Shown: positions 33,701 to 42,300, counted from the first letter of the stretch. The stretch is 64,000 nt of DNA from Aurantiochytrium sp. KH105 (GCA_003116975.1 BGKB01000128.1:2840-66839); one strand, 5' to 3'. Notes: generated by a model not told the origin, from the letters alone. A program made the numbers and translations.

Positions 33701-34964
33701 AAATGTAGCCCGCATCGCAAGCCAAACAGTCCGCGGTGCTCTCTGCGCCCAGGACTTCGTTGTAGGTGCCGCCTGGGCAGGGCGAGCGGACCCCGGAGGT
33801 GCAGTAGTAACCCGGCTCGCAGGCACTTTGGCTCGTGCGCTGCGTCGCGGAGCCACCGACCGTGTACATGCCGGCGTCGACGGCGGTGGGTTCTTCGGAG
33901 CCGCTCGGGCAGTAGACGTTCGCGCCGCCGCAGGCGGAGGCCCCGTTCGAGACAGTTGAGTTGTCCCACTTGGAGGCCTCAGGGCAGGCGGATCCCTGGG
34001 GGCAAAAGTAGCCCGCCGGGCAATCTTGAGCGCACTGCGTGGTGTTTTGGCCGGCGAAGCCGCAGCGACCGGCGGCGCACTGCGCATCCGCGGGCGCGGG
34101 GTCGGCGTTGCCGCTGCCCGCGCAAAAGTAGCCTGGGTCGCACGGTTTGCAGTCCGAAATGGTCTTCTTGCCTGGTGCGGGGCCGTAGAGGCCTGCGGGG
34201 CAGGCCTGCATCCCGCCGTCGCTGTTGACGGCGGCGTCAGCGCTCGTACCCGCAGGGCAGTAGTAGCCCTGGGGGCACTCGTCGACGCAGGCGCTTGAGC
34301 GGCCCGCGCTGCCGATGCGGCCCGCCGCGCATTGGGAGCACGAGCCGACGCCGACGCCGCCCACGGAGTCGCTGTAGGTGCCGCCGGGGCACGCGGTGCA
34401 GAGCGCTTGGACCCCATTCCAGCCTTGGTACGACTGGCTCAGGTAGTAGCCTTTGGGGCAGAGGGCGTCTTTTACGCAGACAAAGGCGTACTCGCTGGTG
34501 CAGTAGCGGTCATCCCACGTCCCGTCGACCATGATCACGGCGCAGTCCTGGGTGCTCTTCTTGGCCGCCTGGCCGTTGCCATTGCCGTTGCCACCATCGT
34601 CGGGCATGCCGGATGCCCAGTTCGTGAACCCGACAGTCTCTTCGTTGGACCATTGGAACGCGGCGCTGGCGTCGCTCTCCACTTGAAAGAGCCCGATCCA
34701 GCTCTCGCTGCTTGAGGATACCTGGGCGTTCTCTGCGCTTGAGTGGATCGAGACGAGGCTAGCCTCCTCCGCGATGCACGCCGTGCGCGCCTCGCTCCAC
34801 GTCGCGCGCTCGCTGCTGGCGTCCGCCTGCCGGTAGCAGCGCCCCGAGCTGGCCACGTACCCGGTTCCTACGCATTGGTTTGGGACCACGGTCTGGGCCG
34901 AGACCACGGCTGCGATCACAGCTACGACCATGGCCGCCACGGGTGCCTTGATGCTCGACCGCAT
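21759..34964 (-). CDS. Giant membrane adhesion protein: C-type lectin, GCC-type Cys-rich, cadherin and IPT/TIG repeats, multi-pass C-terminus
   Basis: A single uninterrupted frame of 4,401 residues is read from ATG 34964. An in-frame ATG at 35006 is possible, but the downstream one begins a clean signal peptide (MRSSIKAPVAAMVVAVIAAV, cut after SA). Order of domains: C-type lectin-like (about 30-161, with WIGLF and WDDRYC); Cys-rich ephrin-receptor-like GCC repeats (about 165-435, CPAGYFCP, CPGGTY); cadherin-type repeats (about 555-1790) with Ca-binding linkers such as DLNDEP, DVNDVP, DVNEAP and DQNDPP; a long run of IPT/TIG repeats (about 1790-3520, GxNFG motifs); another Cys-rich part; about nine membrane helices (about 3820-4290); and a Gln/Glu-rich coiled-coil tail ending RRGPTSDDDYE. 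It is likely a plasma-membrane protein with a very large ectodomain for adhesion or sensing. It converges with the preceding LRR-kinase gene, with 203 bases between stop codons. The membrane portion resembles polytopic regions of other protist GCC/TIG proteins; transport activity is not claimed. Confidence 0.85.
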   Translation of the reverse strand: MRSSIKAPVAAMVVAVIAAVVSAQTVVPNQCVGTGYVASSGRCYRQADASSERATWSEARTACIAEEASLVSIHSSAENAQVSSSSESWIGLFQVESDASAAFQWSNEETVGFTNWASGMPDDGGNGNGNGQAAKKSTQDCAVIMVDGTWDDRYCTSEYAFVCVKDALCPKGYYLSQSYQGWNGVQALCTACPGGTYSDSVGGVGVGSCSQCAAGRIGSAGRSSACVDECPQGYYCPAGTSADAAVNSDGGMQACPAGLYGPAPGKKTISDCKPCDPGYFCAGSGNADPAPADAQCAAGRCGFAGQNTTQCAQDCPAGYFCPQGSACPEASKWDNSTVSNGASACGGANVYCPSGSEEPTAVDAGMYTVGGSATQRTSQSACEPGYYCTSGVRSPCPGGTYNEVLGAESTADCLACDAGYICPSDRINTSPQAVNCYDKVVLDEILPGHGWTAGAQVFCPLGSALPTAVGEGNYSTPTSSRYIVNRRAQAVCSSTRICVNGVSYWTVLWHWSTPEKSCRAGAMTIDVDEMTPGGTTLFDFRGQLNSRGSDLDLSLGFSMEEMTYYDTSIAECAPDSLEKNMDIFKLDNTTGEVTIVRDGLQFETCLPNIDMRYTATIQVHAIRPDGSIKASDTCVLTFRIGDLNDEPLFVNYDAEDSTSQQPVYYRQIREGVQQNIPVEACTSLGRSYGCPDSLSGAVAPEIAAEDEDDGSVLQYAIVDGDDGAETVAERIFKIDPCTGLVSTRRAYELSYADKSTYTYNISITDDGNGGLYEPFVKYATLVIYIIDVNDVPIWVYNASETDLTIVENEPEGTEVLMDGSTTSGASLAALATDGDNDELSFRIEINDGGAFQIIDNKLVTTSVGASTINFETSKDVYYLDIEVSDGRGGAVVGTIEVRVLNANDPPILTSSTRIFYIPEEVSGVEACDVLATSCDTSGAVTATDEDADPNDEITFVLVDTLDGTFSIGASTGIITVETPLDFEDETFSLLSGTGRGLTLTVQATSNGGTSADTSDDQTTSVSVTVYIVDVNEAPVGFSFGYLVPESWPVGAEMPYHFNANDPDNADTVLLGKTAPVQTLTYSNGDSNSFWAVTTTETNTCALKVASSLVRANDYLTAWPVSIRVQDNGGPTRGETIYDINIYLLDTNEAPAFSQATFELSADENADFESATISASDGDDGDVLSYELVGGNGAVFFEIVDGDGDALNPGFKVKKRDVYESSGEEVILDYELSSKEWTLKVKVKDQGPSAMTGQFCDTLSTESPCGGGAYCLAGRCAQICYDTDDGKSASAWQEDVGPESFYMCHYDYFSSSSAEPLMSPSYIDGVETDFFVESATVSVVVNIVDQNDPPRFTSCDDLQFQVVSNRAEQDQIVAQAGILDSLTYDEDTSAAYNRAWTYSFQDNAGFFSINAADNSIVYTASDNTDGVLVDGDVYLPTLRVADADDSSKFTDCDVTILVIQQNTAPVMLDYTTATLNENADTSSEIVLLESMVPLVTDPDDDETLTFTSSSNGYFSVDSSTGRLTVDAAVVSYESLPDPHTYELIVRVRDSKGAEDVATISIPIGDVNERPRFTTLLPTVTVSENNSPGDTLLGDLVALGHVSDPDVDATDPSWRALTFQLDACSEASCPFAVDSSTGSITVTSSLDFESDPTEFTLTVRATDGPGLYAVGAYTIQVIDVNEEPSFELNPTVTVNEGSDSSGSDLFNMKSVVNDPDAGDEPENLAYTILTADTPFVIEDGILKGGNSFKLDYETTQQHLVEIRASDGEFSDTATVTVNVVNLNDVKITSVTADNGGILACAGGTSVTLVGSNFGLVDNTVQPATLVVTYTNTRTGTSYTCANPTRGDTDNTQITCETVAGIGAGFTWTVQVTVAGTGIQGDASAAFATPALAYEAPAVTSVFNVEALPTRGGQTFALTGTCMGSAQDFASSGGFAQTPDTSVRYCSDTGACVEPTDCSMNAVGEVICTSLPSLGANLQWTVQVAGTRSGALLSGSHAAPEIETLSRTEFPADGSAALVISGTNFGPSGAVPDEAYAILSFAGASTQYALLGCEVTLSYEQVSCTGIEPGMGANMPVIIVFGGLANTASASATTVSFETPEITGLSGEAVNAGSTVGGQQIVVGGSGFGPACGRAATNDIESEPCPTLAVAYSRGSIRGYGSSAGEVIVYEPDCVVVNNVRIVCSTKPGTGADHVWTFDFGGHTGVSPPEGVTTSYAVPTVGAYEGAGADDALTSGGQTVLIKGSNFGPADGAEILAFYGPEDNPSEFADPATGDGIKCEIEAANEIVRCETVEGAGNELTWTVYVDGQQSRAETTSYGDPEISGISLSTLSVDGQEVVTLSGLNFGPSGRQEYLEDVTYGPVENPAAYSPDCDIVSHTSLQCTTEAGFGQDMSWTVTIKGQASSASSATTSYTPLLLGDVSFSSTATQGGYLMYLDVDGLPVCDAEAIISVVFGSQTVSYAFLYDDLVSAQPISDLEAYCASTAARGQRRVSFYVPELASADRTPSVGIVLSSKRFSATQATDVVEFAYAGPRLDSVYAEAAGGTSSALRVVLRGANFCRNTECCQTLVNGIVTSEWTHSHDTITLNADVDGATVQVQCGDQLSEVRFISTSNPFTYAAIPSNGADSVADVVYSTEIAAGSELIELYGLNYGNADPIVYVGENLATVVAHVNVSCSDEPVAPSLGTDGKCFHTTIEVPSGQGSSNGIKVLVNVDASGIAGAQSTPNALFEFVRYAAPSISAISIVDGDQPVPTEGGSTLRISGSNFGTGGGAFLYQHVGSAGTDVSFESYPALVGELACTPWSHSELTCQIPPGEGYDLEILVVAGDQNSRVSAAGLPHTLSYAPPSVSEVLVDADVDIGAARTQGGDRLTLRGANFGRPYTPGATCVDLLQTNCTSFRPRVSLGGLACEYESNTHTEITCLVPPGQGADLSIMVTVRSQTTISSTQFSYAAPEVTSFTPLTAPTSGRVNGNAIMMEIWGDNFGIDDLEVRFIATDGSLDLLAVARNDDTDPSLYPLFSFNHTYITLQIPAYRGKDLRVVVDAAGQRGEASTLFSYAKPAVSGVQVMDPDDPSEFKDVSAGATGPISEDLLPTSYVPGSSLQARRQRRRRSLSSDVHVFIEGGRALADVALQLPDSSACQVSSLHRGYSWLTTAYTISDEAVFIKTTNLFLNEYCAGAAAVSLETRGGNYHDEPQDRADAGCTKTYHVIVELVEMTPLSDAGVGFLADAGCCGDGSFWSVGVTETCACEALASNRALLMTGDGYGVYMVDDLNDYYFSTPVSTIEDLLAQTAFDFPKHGPTLESVDARTLGDTPSGPTSGCYEFEPYDSYRERRNEAILLYGSALDVYRKCETKALMRLEGENFSTELLNTTNSKELEVVFVNLESGEEFLAATPSTTGDHSEACTVEDGCLHTHEEIIFQIPPGAGLNLVILLRVGNQETYAEDSTANGTVADARIRFNYLAPTVSRLSPGSLDVDSYEFADAGGGESVNVRGDNFGGVLSNTTLYFDGRICPDSQWRSPDEDLTSGLPFLSCTPEADVVGPRDLFVCVSNQATRVGIGERDPTLLLEADRIMRASNTSELSTEDQTSVDYFHSLVASRYNTRCKSESERSGNILGQYGGLNQLCVECPSGSVCDKGDALLEDPYAASGYYRLDVVVFEEDGVSITDRAQSRCPQERWDRDLLATYPSMTLEDTCSDYVACQPAEACVGANECGEGYQYAFAKCSAIREEAGYNNSCGVVLNPFTGVYEGVHSDCNPDPTSECSPSNPEQCATCVVSYESGAETGAVPTGTCECSMPQRCALCSLNTHYRLNNRCQECPDNVWVIALAFTFLVLVAIAAGYYFNKKNLYLALLAIGIDFAQVLSVFSAVNLSWPAAFEKFLSFFSFLSLNIDIVGIECLVPSFEYETKWWLSQSMPLVVLGVLILTHVVYSAYKILRHSKRTKLMSHVGRLVAIYLVVCYVLYIAVTRKALEIFDCTQLPESDGYTYTSFTSMSCDGGSLCRCGEPGGVQQRLVPLAVIFLLVYTLGFPAFVFLSIRRHREVVMEDQYLRAHGVGDTRESGPRTYDFRKSFSTLYVSFKPNRQTWVVLVIMRKAFIAMCALLLRTNVTAVLAMVLLILFGSFVLTSLYRPYMSNGERSAVLKELDELATKGLDNPAFSKYTVLQRRVQESVKVHREQDHRHNASHLHGSTQFHFADDGDKTMARLAARTRRRRNAAEFFFDYNSVELALLGSAILICLGGILLQSMEGDSNLDGQRDTLSILLIVLIMLTIIYYVIAVCAEGFPMALSTYTHCLQRRRPDDHQIEDLDDNLNLSTNPIFLPGYKASKDDAKLRSELAENQQAFEQVAAQNEQLREQLRQQKREDQLNDDGTGTPLPPEAEGKSRRRRQFSFRRGPTSDDDYE

Positions 34965-37560
34965 CGTGCTGCGAGGCGAGGCAAGGCGAGGCGAGGCGAG
35001 GTGCAAGGCTTTTTGGCGCGAGGTGCAAGGCTTTTGGGTGCAACAACAGCAGACACCTCAATAAGGCACGCACGTGCAAAGCGACAAACAAACTCCAAGC
35101 CAAGCAAGCCAAGCCAAGCCAAGGCCTGGCACAGGGTCCAACCAGGCAGACGAAACCAGAGCAGACCAAGCCGAGCGTTGACCAAGCCGGGCGTTGACTT
35201 CGGCGCGCGCTCGGGCGCTGGTCACGGCAGTCTATCTCTCTCGCTCGCTCTCTATCTATACCTTGGCGCGTCGGTCGCCCGGACCGACGCCGCGCTTCGC
35301 GAGGAATGAGAAAGGAATTTGCTTGCTTGCTCTCTTGGTCCGCGCCCTCGGGGTGCAGCAGCCAACTTATTCGACCAGGCAGGCAAATATGCAGAAGGAA
35401 GAGCCTTAGGTGTGCGCATAGTGCGCGGCTTCTCGGGGCTTTTCACTTTTGATGATCTTGTTCTTGGTATTTACCAAGAGAGCTGGCTGGCAAGAGAGCT
35501 AGCTGCCACAGCGCTTACCGTGTGCACGCGACTCGTCCAGCCATGCTCCGTGGCGAGTCGTTGAGGGCCAAAGCTACGGCGGGTTCTACGAAGCTAGCTG
35601 TGCAGGCCGCGCCGGCCCGCGGGCCGCCCTCCGTCGCGACAATGACTCGGACGACGAACCCTTGCTTCTGGCCGAACGAGGTCACACAAACTCGCTGCTG
35701 CAGTGGCAGCTGCCCGACCGAGGAGCAACTGACCGGGACAGCGACCACCGCCTCTGTCTCTGTCTCACTGTCTCTCTCTCTGTCTCTGTCTCTTGCTCCG
35801 ACGCAGCTGCAGATGCAGCGCAGCTTGGTTGAAACAAGATCATCCATCCATCAGTTATGACAGGAGAGAGAGAGGAGCGGAGAGGAAAGGAGCCGGCACG
35901 CGCAGCAGCTTCCTTTTCGCAGTGGTCGAGCGGTCGGGTCGATGCGGCCGGGACAAGAGCCCCGCAGCAGCAGGCAGACGCTCCGCGCCGCCATGCGGCC
36001 CTGCGCGGCCTTTATTTGTCTGTTTGACCAAGCTCTACAAGCAAGCGGGGAAGCAACTGCGACCTCGAGGTCGAAGTCGCCGCCATGGGTAGTAGAAAGA
36101 ATAAGGTATAATAAGATAAGGCATTGCACTGCAAACTCGAAGCCAAGTCCATGCCAGCAACCACTGCAACTAAGCAAGCCATTTTATGACAACGGCATCG
36201 GTCACCGTGCCAATGCTGCGGGCGAGTGACTGTGGTGGGTGTCCACAGACGATCTCCCAATCTAGGCCTAGCCTAGTTATACAGTAGTACGAGCCTTGCT
36301 TACAAGCAAGTGTGGGTGTGCACGCGCTGCACCGCGCAGAACTCGCGGACAGACTCACATCAGAGATGGAGCAGCAGCACCACCACCAACAGCCAGGCGG
36401 CCGACGCGCGGCGAGCGAGCCATGACGCGTGTTTGCGGCGTCCGCGGTCGCCCGCCGCCTCTCGACGCACGACAGGACTCTGCGCTCCGCCGATGACGCC
36501 GCGGCCCTTTGCGTCTGACTGGTTGCTTGCCTGGCTTGGCTCGCCAGCCGCCTGGCTGCTTTCGAGGGAGATGGCGTGAAAGACCCTCGCTGCCGCTGCC
36601 CTGGAGCGCGTGCGATCCAGCCTCTGCCAGCGCGGCCTGCAGCTGCTGCAAGCAGCCGTGCCGGCAACAGCGAGCCGAAAGGCCGAATGGCTTGCCTGCC
36701 TGGACGCTACCGCGCCGCTCCGTCGCTCGCTCCCTCCCTCCCTCCCTCCGGCCGTCCATGGGGCGTCCCTGCGCCACTCGGGCCCGCCGCCACGGCCTCC
36801 GCCAGCTGCAGGTGCAGCTCCAACCAGGCCGAAGATTGGCCGCACCGGCACGAAAACGAGGAGGCGGGGGTACGCCGTCGTAGTGAATGCATGCACCGCA
36901 ACTTACAATCCACCCGTGCACAGCACTTCGATGATGCGACCGCGCCAAGTGCGCGCGTGCGCGTCAGTATGCGTGTGTGTATCGGTGACCGTAAGTCTGC
37001 AAGGCGCTGGTGCAGGCGCTGGTGCAGACGGCGTGTGTGTGCGTGTGCGTGTGTGCGTGCACGTGTGTGCATGCCGCCACCGCCGGCCTGCCGTTGCGCT
37101 AGGCGAGCATGCGCGGCAGCGGCCAGCTAGAAAGTCGTGTGCACATTGCATTGGCACGGCCACGTCTGCAGGAGGCTCAAGCTTACGCTTCTTTTGTCCC
37201 CACACAAATCACCTCTCCGCGCATCGGGAAGGAATGATGGAAGAAACGGAGAGGAAAGAGGTAAGCGGCCTGGCGGCATCGATCTCGCTCTCACGTTCTC
37301 TCTCTCCCAGCGAGTCCTTGATTATACGCCACTACTTTTATACCAACGTGAGCTATGCCAAGCCGAGCCAAGCACACAACACACATATGCAATCGTCGCG
37401 AGCCCAGGTCGGTGAACGCCAGGTCCACCGAGGTGCTCGCTCGCTGTCACTTTCCCGCCGATCTCATCATTTGAACAGAAGGCGCGCAAGCTTTACCCCG
37501 TGCGTGCTGCAGACCGCTCGATGCCGTGCCGCGCACCGCGTAAGCAAGCTAGCAAGCTAG
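34965..37560. other. Intergenic with microsatellites, upstream of the adhesion gene
   Basis: It begins with aggcg-type short tandem repeats (34975-35005) and 'gccaa' repeats near 35096-35120. It also contains a CTCTGT/CTCT-rich run (about 35751-35795), a CCCT run (about 36731-36750) and a GT-rich run (about 36960-37075). Open frames up to 316 codons (36610-37560) arise in these GC-rich low-complexity stretches on both strands and are not supported. The promoter of the minus-strand adhesion gene should lie near 35000-35300. Confidence 0.5.
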
Positions 37561-37640
37561 CAAGCACAAGCACAAGCACAAGCACAAGCACAAGCACAAG
37601 CACAAGCACAAGCACAAGCACAAGCACAAGCACAAGCACA
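37561..37640. repeat. Hexanucleotide microsatellite (CAAGCA)n
   Basis: About thirteen uninterrupted copies of CAAGCA are present, preceded by 'agcaagctagcaagctag'. On the opposite strand it reads as an alternating two-residue (Ala-Cys or Leu-Val-type) open frame, which is an artefact of the repeat. Confidence 0.9.
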
Positions 37641-40608
37641 ACAAGCAATACAATGGGAGGATAGGAAGGAAGGAAGGCGAGCCCCGATGTGGGGACAAGA
37701 CCGCCTGGAAGTTTGCGATGAGCTGGTCGTTCTAAGAGTGCTGTAGTTGGCCCGCAGGCCAAAAATTAGCTCAACACACTTTGCACACGTTGCCGTGTCA
37801 CACCACTGGACTCTCTGTCTTGGCCGGCCAGGCACGTTGTGCTTTGGAGTTGCTCCGAGCAAGCAGACGCTTCGGCGCTAACAAGCCAGCCTTAGATGGT
37901 TTGGTGGAGATCTTTCTCTGCAAAGCGCAGGGTGGAAGTGGAAAATGTACGCGAGGCTAGCAACGTTCGAATGACGAAGGTGTGAGGCGGCAGACCGCCT
38001 TCAACCCCCCCCCCCCCCCTCTTTCCATCTTGCTCTCCAAGACCTGAACAGAAGTTGCCGCACATAATTGAACATGGCAAATCTGTCGATCCCTTTACCT
38101 GCTTGGCCGTTTGGTGGCGGTGACATGTGTAACATTGCGGCTGACGCTTTTCCCACTCTTAACTCGCTGGGCACTCCTCAAAGGGGGATCATCACGCAGC
38201 GCAATGGTTTAAATCCCAGCCTTGGTGCGTTCCAGCTCACATCAGCATCTTCCATCGCTTTGCCTTGCAAACTCTCTACTTTGTATGTATGGATCTGTGT
38301 CGTCGCGTTACAAAGCCTCCGGTATATAGCAATGCGAACTAGCCCGAGGCAATCAATATTTGGAAACATCCGTCGGCTAAAAGTCTGCACTTCTTCATGA
38401 ATTTGTTGCGATCGAGCAGGCACAGTGCCCCGACGGTGTCCTTCGCAATTTCATTCACCACTGCGAACTTGTCGAGCTTGATACAGCAATGAACGAGACT
38501 CATTTCGTTGCCGAGCTGCAGGAACAACGAAGATTTCGATTTATTGTGCAGATTGACACGTTTGCTGCCTTTGGATGTGAACTTGATTTGCGCGACTCGC
38601 AGCAAAACTGCTTGTGCTCACCAAGTGCTATACCATATGGTACTCATAGATTCGCTTGCTTTGTCAGAAAATTAGAGTAATGATCCTGGGAGATAGATCA
38701 GACCGAATATGCCGTCACTCTGACGACAAGAAGAAATTTGCGACAATAGAGAACATCCAGTCCAGTCGGGTCAAAAAGGAAGTACTCTTCTCATCGATGC
38801 TGCGTCCTTCGATGTGCTCAGGGGGGGGCGCGCAATAGCACGCCATGCTCACGTGTCTCTCACTCTTGCAAAACCTCTTGCAAACGTCAACCGTGCTCTC
38901 GTACAGAAGAGTTGCTGAGACCCCGCCCTCGTGCTGAGGCGGACTGAAAGCCATCGACCGCAGACTCGAAACACTCTAGCTGAATGAGCCGCCCACAAGT
39001 GTATTCAAAGTCCACTTTCTCCCCACTACACGCTATTGCAAACCAAGTTGTTTTTGCAACCGATGACCAATCGCGTTCAGACCTGCTCTTGGACAAGAAA
39101 TTCCGAGCTTTGGCTTTCGAAAGAGAACGTTTTCGTCGCTCTCGCTTGCTGTGCTCACGACGGATTCTCCGAGGTGCCCAAGCTCAAAATACTGTCATTC
39201 TCGCCGTGTATGGCCCTTTAGCATTGGCGTCTGAGCACTTGTCCTGCCCGTCCAGCTTGACGCTCGTCTGGCGAGCTCTGATACACTCATTTAGTATTCT
39301 GTGAATCATGCTTGTGTGACTGTGTGCTTTTCTCTTCCTTCAAAAAGTATCTTGCTAGATACCACCTGCAGTTCTCAGGTGCCGTTGCGTGTCGCAAAAC
39401 TTGTGCCGAAACCTGCGTCGATCACGTGAGCTGTGTTCGCGACATGCAGCCTTTCTAACCTCCTCTAGGACGTGCACGACATTGCTTTGCCATTCCTTGT
39501 CGCTGACTGACTGACTGCCCGTGACCTCGGCCGTTGCTGGTCGTTCCTCGTGTGAACGAACTGCGGTGTAGCACTTTCAACGGCGAGTTATGCACGCGCG
39601 CCGTGCGTTCTCTCGCGCTAGGTGTAGTGGCTCTCATGAGATTCACCATTCTCAGCATCTCTGGTTGGTTCGACGTTTGTTAATTTTAAAAATTGTGAGA
39701 ACTTGCGACACTGAGCACGGTGAGTGCAAACTTCCGTCATTTGCCGCCTTTGTAAATTGAGCGAACTGTATTTGCATCGCAACCATTCACTCTATCACAG
39801 TTTCCCATAAAATATTGTGTTGGAGGAGATCAGGCTCTTGCAAGAGATCTGACTCAGATCTCGCGCTGTTGAGGAGGGGCAAGAATTTGTTTCTAGGTCG
39901 CCACGACAGGAAAACACTTGGCAAGACCTTGCATATTTCAGCAAAATGACGTGATGGTACGTACATCAATCGGCGAGTAGTACTCGGCATTATGGCTTGG
40001 CTCGTACAAGCATCCTCCGTTTCACAGCTCTAACAATATGACATGCCAAACTCGCGACAACCGTGCAAAGCCGTGTCGGGCCGAATGCACAGTTTTTGTT
40101 CGAATCGAGAACCACACCGTGACACAGCTTTCTCCGCTGGCGCTTCAACGTATTATTCTGCCCTGTTAGCCACACAGCACCCAAAATCTGGGCGAAATAA
40201 GACCTACGGAGATTGCCATTTTGAGAGCCTCTACGAATTTTTGCAACTAAAACTGTAATACGCATGAGACCCTCCAAAAGACGTGCTACAGCTGGTTTTA
40301 CACGGCCGTTTCGAGCTCCGAAGACTGCAAGTATGTAAAATCAAGCGCTACAATGTGTAAGTCGTCGCTGGAAGGCCTCAAGGTCCAGATAGAGACAGAA
40401 AAGAGTGACAGTCCGTGCGCTTGGGAGCTCGACGTCCAAAGACGACTCTTCGCGAATACATAGCTAAATTAAATCCATTATGCTCCAGTTTCACATAGTC
40501 GCTTTTGTGATCCTACACGTGCAGCTGAGAAGTCTTTCCATAGGTAATTTATCTCCTATTTCCCTTTTGAACCAAAGTGAGCTTATCAGAGTCATGCCGC
40601 GCCACACT
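37641..40608. other. Intergenic, lower-GC, no supportable gene
   Basis: It includes a C-homopolymer (about 38005-38019), a G-run at 38820-38828 and many short overlapping open frames on both strands (largest about 110 codons) with no recognisable domain. Base composition is less GC-rich than the flanking genes, which may reflect old repetitive DNA. No tRNA or terminal repeats were recognised. Confidence 0.4.
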
Positions 40609-40698
40609 GCAACGCAGTTTGCCGCAACGCAGTTTGCCGCAACCCAGCTTGCCGCAACGCAGCTTGCCGCAACCCAGCTTGCTGCAACCCATTTTGCA
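40609..40698 (+). repeat. 15-bp minisatellite, six units
   Basis: The unit GCAACGCAGTTTGCC (variants with CCC and AGC) is repeated about six times. In one frame it encodes ATQFA/ATQLA repeats within a 109-codon open frame (40480-40809). That frame has no other feature, and its flanks look non-coding. Confidence 0.75.
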
Positions 40699-41041
40699 GC
40701 CTCGCACGCGAGATGGCTGGTCTGGATTGATTCCTTACCTCTAACTCAAAATACAAGACATCTTTCACGTCTCTCTTCTGATTGTCCGTCTGCGTGCTCG
40801 CTAGCCTAAGCGAAGGCGCGTGAGCACCGGCGGCAGCGCCGCGCGTAGAGCCGTGGGGACGCCCACGAGCCTACGCGCGCGCCTGCCTGCCGTCGGTGGC
40901 TGGAAAGCGATCAAATAGGATCATTGATTGCTCATTGCTGTCTTGGCTGCAGACAAGGCTAGCAAACCAGCACTGTACAAGAGTCGTTGACTCATTCGTG
41001 TGCACCAAGTACTCATCCCAAGGCTTGGTTGCCCGACAACC

Positions 41042-41449
41042 NNNNNNNNNNNNNNNNNNNNNNNNNNNNNNNNNNNNNNNNNNNNNNNNNNNNNNNNNNN
41101 NNNNNNNNNNNNNNNNNNNNNNNNNNNNNNNNNNNNNNNNNNNNNNNNNNNNNNNNNNNNNNNNNNNNNNNNNNNNNNNNNNNNNNNNNNNNNNNNNNNN
41201 NNNNNNNNNNNNNNNNNNNNNNNNNNNNNNNNNNNNNNNNNNNNNNNNNNNNNNNNNNNNNNNNNNNNNNNNNNNNNNNNNNNNNNNNNNNNNNNNNNNN
41301 NNNNNNNNNNNNNNNNNNNNNNNNNNNNNNNNNNNNNNNNNNNNNNNNNNNNNNNNNNNNNNNNNNNNNNNNNNNNNNNNNNNNNNNNNNNNNNNNNNNN
41401 NNNNNNNNNNNNNNNNNNNNNNNNNNNNNNNNNNNNNNNNNNNNNNNNN
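41042..41449. other. Assembly gap (408 N)
   Basis: A run of undetermined bases. It lies directly left of the copia fragment, so the missing sequence probably includes more of that element, which is typical of an assembly breaking at a repeat. Confidence 0.99.
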
Positions 41450-42047
41450 AGTGCGCCTCGTTCCGCTTCCCGAAACGAACAAGGCAACGCGAGACTGGAC
41501 GACACCATCTCGCTCTGTGCCAAGTCTGGCCCGCCTCAGTCGCAAGCCCGCCGTGTCTTTGACCAAGAAGCTTTCCGTGTCCAAGGAACAGCACACCTCG
41601 TCTGGACGCGCTGCTCTCGACAAAGAACAACAGGCTCTGGAAGATCAGAAGTCTTTTCAACTATACTGGCGTTCGGAAATTCCCAAAGGTGCGATCCGTA
41701 TTCCCAGTTTCTTCATCCTCGTTGAGAAGCGCGAAGGTCACATCAACAGTGCCTCTCGCATTAAAGGTCGCCTGGTCGCTGACGGCTCACGCGAGACTCT
41801 TCCAAATCACCTGACGTTTGCTCCGACTGTTTCCACCGACGCCGTGCGCACCATCCTGATGATGGCTGCCAGCAAACCGTCGTGGACTTTAGCACAGGCA
41901 GACATCAAGAATGCATTCCTTCACGCGAATGCTCCTCGCCCTGTGTTTCTCTATCCGCCAGTCGCTTTCACTCCAAGTCACGCACAGCTCTCTGAACTTA
42001 AGGGTCGCACGGGAAAACCTGTCACTCACATTGCGACTTCTTACAAC
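41450..42047 (+). mobile_element. Truncated Ty1/copia retrotransposon, reverse transcriptase fragment
   Basis: The frame open from the gap to about 42047 carries the N-terminal part of an RVT_2-type reverse transcriptase: a basic KGRLVADGSRE block, then TFAPTVSTDAVRTILMMAA, then the QADIKNAFLHA catalytic-region motif and VFLYPP. These are in the order expected of Pol from Ty1/copia elements. The fragment stops before the YxDD-bearing half: after GKPVTHIA the homology ends and the sequence turns abruptly AT-rich. No integrase, RNase H or LTR is visible in the remaining sequence; the left part is hidden by the gap. It is non-autonomous as it stands. Confidence 0.8.
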
Positions 42048-42300
42048 AGGAGCTTTTTTATAATGATCAAAATTAAACATTAATAAATGAAAAATTACTA
42101 AAACTAAGCAAATATATAAAATATATATTACAAAATGAATCAGGAATTCACACAAACGCATAAAAACTTTTTTCAAAATTCATATTTTTAATTTAAAGCA
42201 TTATATTTCATGTTTTATCATCAATTTTGCGCAAAAAATACTTTGCTGTAGAAATCATTGAAATAAACTAGACTTCCATGGAGTACATAAACATACAACA
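42048..42300. other. AT-rich insert of foreign composition
   Basis: About 250 bases composed mostly of A and T (for example aaatatataaaatatatatta and the T/A runs near 42180-42200) sit inside otherwise GC-rich DNA. They begin exactly where the copia frame loses homology. No gene was recognised. Organellar DNA inserted in the nucleus, or a different element inserted into the copia copy, would each fit. Confidence 0.6.

Noticed and set aside
36610..37560. 316-codon open frame and similar ones near 35-37.5 kb
   Set aside because: They run through GT, CCCT and hexanucleotide microsatellites with no domain content; both strands are equally open.
38180..38245. tRNA-like stretch around ggtttaaatcccagcc
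   Set aside because: The T-loop does not match TTCRA and no acceptor, D-arm or anticodon stem could be paired on either strand.
40896..42083. A 395-codon frame spanning the N gap as one copia polyprotein
   Set aside because: Frame continuity across 408 undetermined bases is meaningless, and the part left of the gap shows no copia homology; only the right part is called.
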